DNA of 60,000 nt from contig CM043963.1 in NCBI GenBank assembly GCA_014529385.2, positions 100,980,912 to 101,040,911 of the forward strand, in the 5' to 3' direction. Of this stretch, positions 53,187 through 60,000 are shown piece after piece. A model generated the notes under the pieces. That model was given only the letters and a program-made list of their open reading frames with translations, ran no database searches and was not told where the DNA came from. The DNA comes from Adiantum capillus-veneris. Lineage: Eukaryota > Streptophyta > Polypodiopsida > Polypodiales > Pteridaceae. The position numbers were made by a program, and so were the translations under genes. The stretch's first letter is position 1, and every line of letters begins with the position of its first letter.

Positions 53187-55754
53187 CTATCTGCTAGACT
53201 TAGCGTCTTGTTTCAAAGGAATTGTGTGTTGGCATATTGATGGATCGACTCCTTTCAAGTCCTTGTACGACCATGCAAACATATCCCTGTATTCTCTGAG
53301 AAGACTCAAAAGTCTCTCTTCTTCTTCCGAAGACAAATCTTTAGCTATGTATACCAGTCTCGGTTCCTCTCCTGGAGCTGCTAAATCAACCTTTTTAGCG
53401 TCCTCCGGTCCATCATAGGATTCGTTCTCCTTTCTTTCTCTGATAGGCTGCGTTATTATCACCTTCCTATCCTCTACCGTAAATTTCTTGTAGTGAGAGG
53501 GAACATCCATGTTTCCCTTGATATTGGCGTTTTCGTCCTCACCACTCTCGATTTTATTTGTTCAGAGTTTTCTTTAACTCTCTGTACTTGTTTTGGCGTT
53601 CTAATTTGGACTCTTTGTTTTCCTTGTTTCTCATGTTCTTTTCCGCTTTATCTGTTTCGGTTTTCGTTTCACTGGGTTGAACTCGATTTCTTGAGCTTCG
53701 TTTGTCTTTCCGTGAGCTCGTTTCCACATTTTCTCTCATTCTTCCAGAAATCTTGTCCTTGACACAATCTTCCGCCTTTACTAGCATTAGGAGTTGGTTT
53801 TTCACTCTTATCCTAGGCATCGGATTGTTTCTAACCCCTTTCGTTTTTCTCTTTTCCCCATAGTGTTTCTGGCGTTTTCAGTCTGATTTGGGAAGTCGTA
53901 GAATCTGACATCCTTTATGGTTTCCTCGTTCTTGCTTGAGTTGTCTGTGGACTCATTGTCAGCTTCATTTCCCCATTCTGGATGATCGGGAATGTCGTGA
54001 AACATCTCCTCTTCATCTTCCTTGTCTGGTGTATCATTCTGTTCAGTCTCTTTTTCGAGTACAGCTCTCATCATGAAGTACGGAACCACATCATATCCAT
54101 CTTTATCACAGAACTTCGTTGTGGGACCATCTTGAATTGCACAAACATCTAGGGTTGCTAGAATGTGTGTCCATTTTAATGGTTCAAGTGCATCCTCCGG
54201 AAAGGGTTCACCTATATAAGTTTCGTCTTCAATTGCCCTTTCTAAAACACATTCTTCGGGCTTCAGACTTCCACAGTTCAAAGCTCCACACATCCATAAC
54301 TCTTTGGGTTTGCCTAACCAAGCTAGAAACTCTGATTCTGCCAAAGTAGCTGAATCAAACTCTTCAACTAGTGTTCGGTTCACATCCTTGTAGCTATGGT
54401 CTTTTAGGTTCACATGAGTAGTGGTTTCCATATGTCTCAAGTATATGTGGTCGTAACCCCAATCTTGGACTATTTTCAACTGTCTCATGAACGGTCTTCC
54501 AAGTATAATATCATAGTTATTCTCCTTGCCAAAGTCAACAATGGCAAAAGTATGCTCGTACTCAATTCCGCAAGAACTAGTCACTACGACTTTCTCTAAT
54601 AGTCCCAAAGGTCTCTCCATATGTTCGTCCGCTAGTTGGAGTTTCAACCTCGTTTTTCTTATCACCGGTTTTTCCCATTTTTTCCAGATTTCTTTCGTAG
54701 CAATGGCTACCCCAGCCCCGCTGTCAAGTATTGCCATCGTGTTAACTCCCTGGAATTCAACTGGTAAGGTTGTATTCCCCTCTTCGCCTTCGCAATACTC
54801 TCCGACCTTGTTCAAAGGTACAGGCTTAGCGTTTTTTTGTGGCTTACTCAGCTCTCGTATGCCCTCTTGCAGTTTTGCAGTTGGGTCTTTTATCCCAAAT
54901 TTCTCCAAGCATTTTCCTACAACTGCCCACATGTTTGGTCGTAGTCTCAAAAGCTCAGCTAGGGTGATAGTGCATGTCACTGGTGTTGACAAAATCTCTA
55001 TCAATCCTTGCGAGTCCATAACTTTTTCTGAAGAGACTCCTCGTGAGAAAAGAGCTCTAATATCAGATGTTGCTTCGTATTCTCCTAAGTATAAAGGTAA
55101 GGTATTCAATGAATGAGGTTTACTCTCTACTGTTCTAACAGAGCCTCCATATCCCTAGTAAGAATGCAGATCTAAGTCCACTTGAGATCCTGCCTCAAAT
55201 TCCTCTATGGGAGGATTCCTGATGTCCTTTTCCCCATTAGTCTGATTAGATTGACAACTCAGCTCGTTTGCAAAGTTTGCCTCTCTCACTTGTTTCCAAA
55301 ACTCATTGTAATCCTCATCTCTTCCGTAAGACCTCTATATCGCAGGATGAAAACTCTCTATTTCTTGATCTGTTGTGTTTATCACTATACGTTCATCCCC
55401 GTGCATTTTTTCAGGCTTTTTTGCACTGTTAGGCTTTTCAACTACCCGTGAGAGGATAGTCTCTTGATGAATTGGGGTTTCCGCTCCACAATTCATTGGT
55501 TCTCTAGGTGGTTCTAACAAGGCTTGTGCAGTCTTGACCATTCTCTGACGCATTTCTAGTCTCTGCTTTTCCAATTCCACGTTTGGATAAGTCAACCACC
55601 GTTGTTCTTGTGTTTGGTTGCTCTTTAGTATTGCTTCGTAAGCTCTCATCAGTGCATCCAATGGTTCGTGTACTTTGTCGACTAACACTGATCCCCCTGA
55701 GCTCACGCTCGTTGTCTCTTTGACGCACTTCAGTTTCGACTTTTCAGAGTCCAT
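53187..55754 (-). pseudogene. protease region and linkers of the giant element
   Basis: 55754-53808 is one frame with two TAG stops (55335, about 55150). Its N-terminal part is charged; the retropepsin lies at about 54730-54480: MAILDSGAGVAIATKEIWKK (intact DSG) and YDIILGRPFMRQLKIVQDWG. Next are Glu/Asp-rich linkers (DKEDEEEMFHDIPD) to 53808. 53820-53554, partly overlapping, is a basic coiled segment in another frame (RKDKRSSRNRVQPSETKTET). 53510-53187 is the pre-RT linker (EEEERLLSLLREYRDMFAWS, GVDPSICQHTIPLK). The protease would process the gag-pol polyprotein. The long distance between protease and RT is unusual. Confidence 0.85.
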
Positions 55755-55934
55755 TTCCCGTATTCCGTTTTGACTCTCAAGTTTCTCTAATCTGTCTTTT
55801 GTTTGTTTTAATTCCTCAGCTAGAATCGCGTCTTACTGTTCTTTTTTCAGTTTCATGCGTGCTTTCCTAGCTTTCCATGTGTTTCTATGGCTTTGTCATC
55901 CTTGAGTAGACAATTGAGTCTCTGACTTTCCATT

Positions 55935-58520
55935 CTATAGTTCTCTAGTGGTTTTCTTTGCTTGAGCTCTAGTAACAACTTGCGTTGGTATCAGAGTTTC
56001 ATTTTTAGACCCACTGCTAGTAGGAATCGACTCTAGCATGTTCAATGTCGTCTTTTGCACTTTGTTGGGATTCTTTGAACAATCCTCAATGAAGTGAGTG
56101 ACACCACACTCTGTGCAATATGCATTTATTCTAATGATATCTGTGTGTGGACAAACATTCATCAAATGGTCACCTCCACACTTATAACAGGGTCCTAATG
56201 CAGGTCTTTGTGTCCCTTGATTTGCCCTTTGTGGATAAGCTGGTCTTTGGCATGACAACCCTCCATGAGCTATGAACATAAGTGTTTTTGCGTCCAAGCT
56301 ATACCTCTCTTCATCTGAGGCGTGTGCGGTTGTTGGTGGTCCAACATTTCCCATCATGCTCCAAGGTTCTGGTTGTTTTGGTTCTTCAGGTGGGTAATAC
56401 ACAATAGGAGCCATGAGTGCACCGGAATCTTTGTAATAAGTCTGAACAGGCACTAAAGCTTGTTCTTCCTGATTCTCTAGGGTGGGTGCATATCTAATGC
56501 CCACTGGTCTTGCTCCTGGTAAAGGTGGTTGTTGCCCCAATACCGGCTGTGGTCTTTCTATCCCCATAAGTCCTGGTACGTTTTCCATTGGGTATCGAGG
56601 CATTGGATGTACCTGAGGTGGTGCTATTTGAGCTGGAGACGCATACTGACGCTCCTTCACATAACCCTTGTTGTAATAGCACTCCTCTGTTGAGTGATTT
56701 CTCCATTTTTGTTCAATCGCACACATTTCGTTAGTTTTGGCATTGGTTTAGGGTATGGTGCTAATCTCCTTATAGCATCCTCTATCATTTGTTCCATGTT
56801 CGACACTGTTGTTGTTTGGACATTCTTCTTAGTGGTGGTCTCGCTAGCTACGGATGATGAGCTACTGGATGCGACATCAGTATCCGTTGTCACCTCTCCA
56901 TAAACTGCATAGTTATCCACTAAGTACAATGCTTCTCTAGTCACTTGCTCAAAACTTGTACAAGCTTTCAGGTGCAAGTCTTTCTTGAGAGTGTCATTTC
57001 TCAGCCCTTCTATAAAGAGGACAGATAGTCTATCATCTTGCGGTCGTTCCCGTACTGGACATCTCTCTATGTATTGTTTGAAGCGAAGCAAAGCTTCTTT
57101 CACCTTTTCTTGCTCCTTCTGTTTGAAAGCATATATTTGGGATACCGTGTTGTGTTCGATCCCTCTTTTTAAATTCCTCGGCAAACTGTCGCAGCAAATG
57201 GTCAATGTCATGGAAACCTCCGCCATTCAGTGGTTGAAACCATGTCAATGCCATCTCTTCTAAAGTAAGACCAAATCCTTCGTATTGTGTGTGGAAATCT
57301 GTTATCTGCTCATCTCTTAAGACTTGCTTAAAGAGTGAGACATGTGCATATTGAGCCATTGTACTTCTTCGGCATACACTTGGCCACTTGAGATGGTCTC
57401 ATGCGTCTATTTTCTGCCACCAATATTATTGCTCCTATATCCCGACTAAAACTTTCTCTTGCGTCATGGACTTCATGGGCTTCTCTAGTTGGCTCCCTTG
57501 CCACGAATCTACTACTAGGAGGCAAATGTGATGGTGCTGCTGCAAATATCGGACCTACCGTAGTATGTGTAGGGAATGGAACTGCACTACCTCGATTCAT
57601 AGCCATTGATTCTCTGGAACATAATGTTCCCATGGGGCTTAGCATAGAATATTGAGGTCGACCTACGTGAGTCCTCTCTCCATCTGTTGCCATCGGGTCT
57701 GGCATGACAGTTGTAGGTGCTGGTCTCAGTGGGCTTGGAGTGACATAATAATGGTGGAGTGGTCCCCCAAAGTACGTATATCCTTCCAACTCCTTTTTAT
57801 CGATTGTTGCGTATCGTCTTCCATACTTGTCGTATGCGATAATTTTTTTTCTGATCCCTCTGTATAGGTGAAGACATATAGTCTTTTCCGCTCTGTCAAC
57901 TCATCGACGTAGGGTTCCTCACATCTATAATAGAGATCTTCCTCTCCATTATTATACTTGTATAACCCCATGTAGACGTTGTCTGTGTTGATTCTCAAAG
58001 TTTTGTTTTCTCGCCTTAATCTCGCATTAGGGAAGCTCATTGTTGGTGCTTTCTCCGCAGGTTCCTCATCTACTTTGGCTTTCGTGCCCATCAATCCCCA
58101 CTTGTCCACAATGTTAGGATTCAGGACTACCAAGTACATGATACCTTCATCATCTAGGTACCTATCTCCGCTATAGCTCACAGGCACTACTCACTCGGTC
58201 TATCTTCTATCTTCACACAGTAGCTGTCCATACCATCTCTATAGATCTTGGCACCTTGCTCATTGTCGTATTGATACTTTATGAGCAATAGCTTCATTGT
58301 GGCTGAAGGGTTTGACGGTCCTGCTGCCATGTTTTCCCTTTCATTTAAGTTCAAGTATCCTAAGTGTTCAGTGAAAATCTCGTAAGATCTGTCTGAAGAA
58401 GTATCGAAAATACTTCCTTCAAGGATCGGCTCTAACGGTCGCACTACACTTTGGTTTACACTTTCCTCGGTTGATATAACACTTGCTTGTTCTCTTTGTC
58501 TCGGTTGGTTATTCTGGAGC
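55935..58520 (-). pseudogene. gag of the giant element, several frameshifts
   Basis: The frame is open from about 58520; likely start ATG at about 58330 (MAAGPSNPSATMKLLLIKYQ). Shifts occur near 58187, 57850, 57330-57230 and 56700. Recognisable parts: DRYLDDEGIMYLVVLN; the Pro-rich stretch 57780-57500; the capsid core DFHTQYEGFGLTLEEMALTW, HDIDHLLRQFAEEFKKR, SQIYAFKQKEQEKVKEALL and VLFIEGLRNDTLKKDLHLK (57300-56950); a Pro-rich linker; and two zinc knuckles at about 56195-56080, CYKCGGDHLMNVC and CTECGVTHFIEDC. The first lacks the usual Gly/His spacing in part but keeps C-x2-C-x4-H-x4-C. Forms the virus-like particle that packages element RNA. Confidence 0.85.
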
Positions 58521-58712
58521 TATCTACCGGATCTCTAATTCATCAATCCCCCTAGAGGAATCTAACTTTTCAGTCTTGGCAGTTTGTTTATCCCAATTCT
58601 CTGTGATCAACAGTGATCCAAACTAAATTGATACTTGGTCAAATGGTTTGGTTTGTCAGTTGGAAGACTTCTGTTATCTCAAGTGAAAATTTTGTATCAG
58701 ATTTGCTCAAAA

Positions 58713-59430
58713 AGACATTATACGCGTATGATGCCTTTTTTCATAGATTTTGGATATTTTTGCTTTGCTCACTCCTAGTAGCACCCTTATACTCTGTCCA
58801 CTCACAAAATTCAATTTGAACTTGTTAGTGCAAGTTATGGCCAGATTAGGCTTTTCTTGGCAATTTCCCGATTTTTGACTTACTTTGGGTTAAATGTGAT
58901 CCAAATGACACGAAACTTGAAATACAAGCTCTAGACAACTAGTACAAAGGACCTGTGTTAGTAAAATATCAAAATATGCCCAGAATTAGGAAAAAGACAT
59001 TATATCCGTATGATGTCTTTTTGCCCAATTTCAGTCCAAAATTGAAATTTGAGCTTTGCACAGTATTTGTAACAACCTTGTCAAGTCAAATTTGAAAAAT
59101 CACTTCAGCAAGTGCAAAAAGACATTATACGCGTATGATGTCTTTTTTCACAGATTTGCCCAATTTTCAATTTTAAGCTTCTCCAAGTGTTTATCTTTGA
59201 GTTTCAAGTGTTTTTATCAAGTATGAATGCAAAAATGAGCTCTGAATCAATTTTCCCTATTCTTTGCGTTTTTTGCACTCTGACTTGGTATTTTGAGTTT
59301 CTAGGGTTGTTAAAGCCCTTGTTTTATGTTGATCTTAGGGTATAACCCCCCTTCTGAACACTCCAGTAATGTCAAATTTTTTGTTTTGGTCTCTGTTTAG
59401 CCCCTAAGACATCATACGCGTATGATGTCT
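58713..59430. repeat. palindrome array, 5' leader block (four copies)
   Basis: Copies of the same 24-nt palindrome at 58713, 58995, 59120 and 59407; spacings 282, 125 and 287 bp. The last is perfect; the first three carry AGACATTATA in the left arm, and two of them have one or two further changes. Intervening DNA shares phrases with the 3' block (CAAGTTATGGCCA, GTGATCCAAAT...GAAACTTG), so the two blocks are homologous. Confidence 0.95.
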
Positions 59431-59942
59431 AAAGTTGTAGAATTCCAGTTTTTCAACAGAGAACTCTTCCAAGAGCTCTCATAAGTGCTCAGCAACACTC
59501 ACTCTCACAGAAAATTTCTCTGAACTTTGTTTATGCAAGTTTCACTACCAAATCAACGGTTTAGTGATCTAACATGCAAGCAAACACATCAAGCAAATAA
59601 ATCACTGATTAATAGCTCTAGATCAGGATCAAATCAAGTCCTACCTAAGCTACTTCTAATCATAAAATGGGTTTTTGCAATTGTGAGTATAAGGAGATTC
59701 ACTGCCACACACGGACTAGTAAATACCTCAATCTCAACAACCACTCAACACCAACAAAAATCAATCTAATCTAAACTAAAAAACTGTCAAACACGAAAGA
59801 CCAAGGAGTACCACAAGTTTCCTAGTACCTCTCAAAGATCCTCGGAGTCCACCACTCCTAGACCTTTCTAACTAAAATATACAAAGTAAAAAAACAAATC
59901 ACCTCGTAGGATTAGTCAAAGGTCACCTACTTAGGGCTCTTG
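59431..59942. other. 5' leader of the giant element
   Basis: Non-coding; between palindrome block and primer site. Nothing further recognised. Confidence 0.5.
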
Positions 59943-59960
59943 TCCCCGGCAGCGGCGCCA
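59943..59960 (-). other. primer binding site, tRNA-Asp-like
   Basis: Minus strand TGGCGCCGCTGCCGGGGA, two bases inside the 5' LTR. It closely resembles the tRNA-Asp primer site (TGGCGCCGTTGCCGGGGA) known for Athila-type elements. Confidence 0.8.
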
Positions 59961-59962
59961 AA

Positions 59963-60000
59963 TGTTGTGGTGGTTACGCCACTAGCGGTGGCTATGATAG
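59963..60000 (-). repeat. 5' LTR of the giant element, first 38 bases
   Basis: Matches 41411-41448 with few changes (ACGCCACTAGCGGTGGC versus ACGCCGCTAGCGATGGC). The rest lies beyond the window. Confidence 0.9.

Larger units (their letters stand above)
41411..60000 (-). mobile_element. giant Ty3/gypsy LTR retrotransposon (Athila/Tat-like), continues off right edge
   Basis: The left LTR (41411-43046) begins TGTTGTGGCGGTTACG; the same start recurs at 59963 (TGTTGTGGTGGTTACG), directly outside a primer site. If the right LTR has equal length the whole element is about 20.2 kb, very large for a plant gypsy element (Ogre elements reach this size). Order in its own direction: LTR, primer site, palindrome-bearing leader, gag, protease, RT, RNase H, two H2C2 modules, integrase, second retropepsin, palindrome-bearing spacer, long accessory ORF, polypurine tract, LTR. 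Every large frame is broken. It sits in the plus-strand ORF at 40353-41410; the far flank is outside the window, so no target duplication can be checked. Confidence 0.93.

Noticed and set aside
46332-59430. CRISPR-like array from regularly spaced palindromes
   Set aside because: Plant retrotransposon context, spacers of 125-287 bp that are themselves diverged repeats, and no cas genes.

Overview
The window looks like intergenic DNA of a large, repeat-rich land-plant genome. No intact host gene, rRNA or tRNA gene was recognised. Almost all interpretable sequence is nested, mostly decayed transposable elements, spaced by very long (GA/CT)n, (CA)n and (TA)n microsatellites. Plant evidence: GT-AG introns of about 75 bp, TNP2-type CACTA transposase, Copia elements, Ty3/gypsy elements of Tat/Athila type (second RNase H, post-pol ORF, a tRNA-Asp-like primer site) and a TGGTATCAGAGC primer site. 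The species cannot be named. A LINE ORF1 of coiled-coil type and several unfamiliar ORFs would fit a fern or lycophyte as well as a seed plant.

Layout: 0-0.7 kb, LINE ORF1-like frame leaving the left edge (minus). 0.7-3.5 kb, remains of an unrecognised multi-exon minus-strand gene with a recurring TAAACCCGG-type motif. 5.8-9.0 kb, Copia remnants. 9.0-13.67 kb, a CACTA transposon with a broken TNP2 transposase; its right terminus is embedded in a Copia integrase that continues to about 15.6 kb. 15.6-21 kb, mostly unrecognised DNA with one member of a dispersed repeat. 21.5-25.9 kb, a decayed minus-strand coiled-coil ORF split by a 2.5-kb gag-only LTR element (22988-25531). 26.0-27.5 kb, the second dispersed-repeat member, interrupted by two tandem LTRs.

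28.8-39.8 kb is a deleted Copia element into which a complete Ty3/gypsy element (30344-38360, two LTRs of about 1.15 kb, ACGT target duplication) inserted within the protease frame. 40.35-41.41 kb is an unrecognised plus-strand ORF, broken by the most interesting object: a giant minus-strand Ty3/gypsy element from 41411 past the right edge (expected about 20 kb).

The giant element reads, in its own orientation: 5' LTR (starts at 59963, runs off the window), primer site, a leader with four copies of a 24-nt palindrome, gag with two zinc knuckles, protease, RT, RNase H, two successive H2C2 zinc modules, integrase, a second retropepsin-like domain in frame after the integrase, a non-coding stretch with five more palindromes at nearly the same spacing, a post-pol ORF of roughly 1000 codons rich in coiled coil, polypurine tract and 3' LTR (41411-43046). 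All large frames carry stops or shifts, so no element here looks autonomous.
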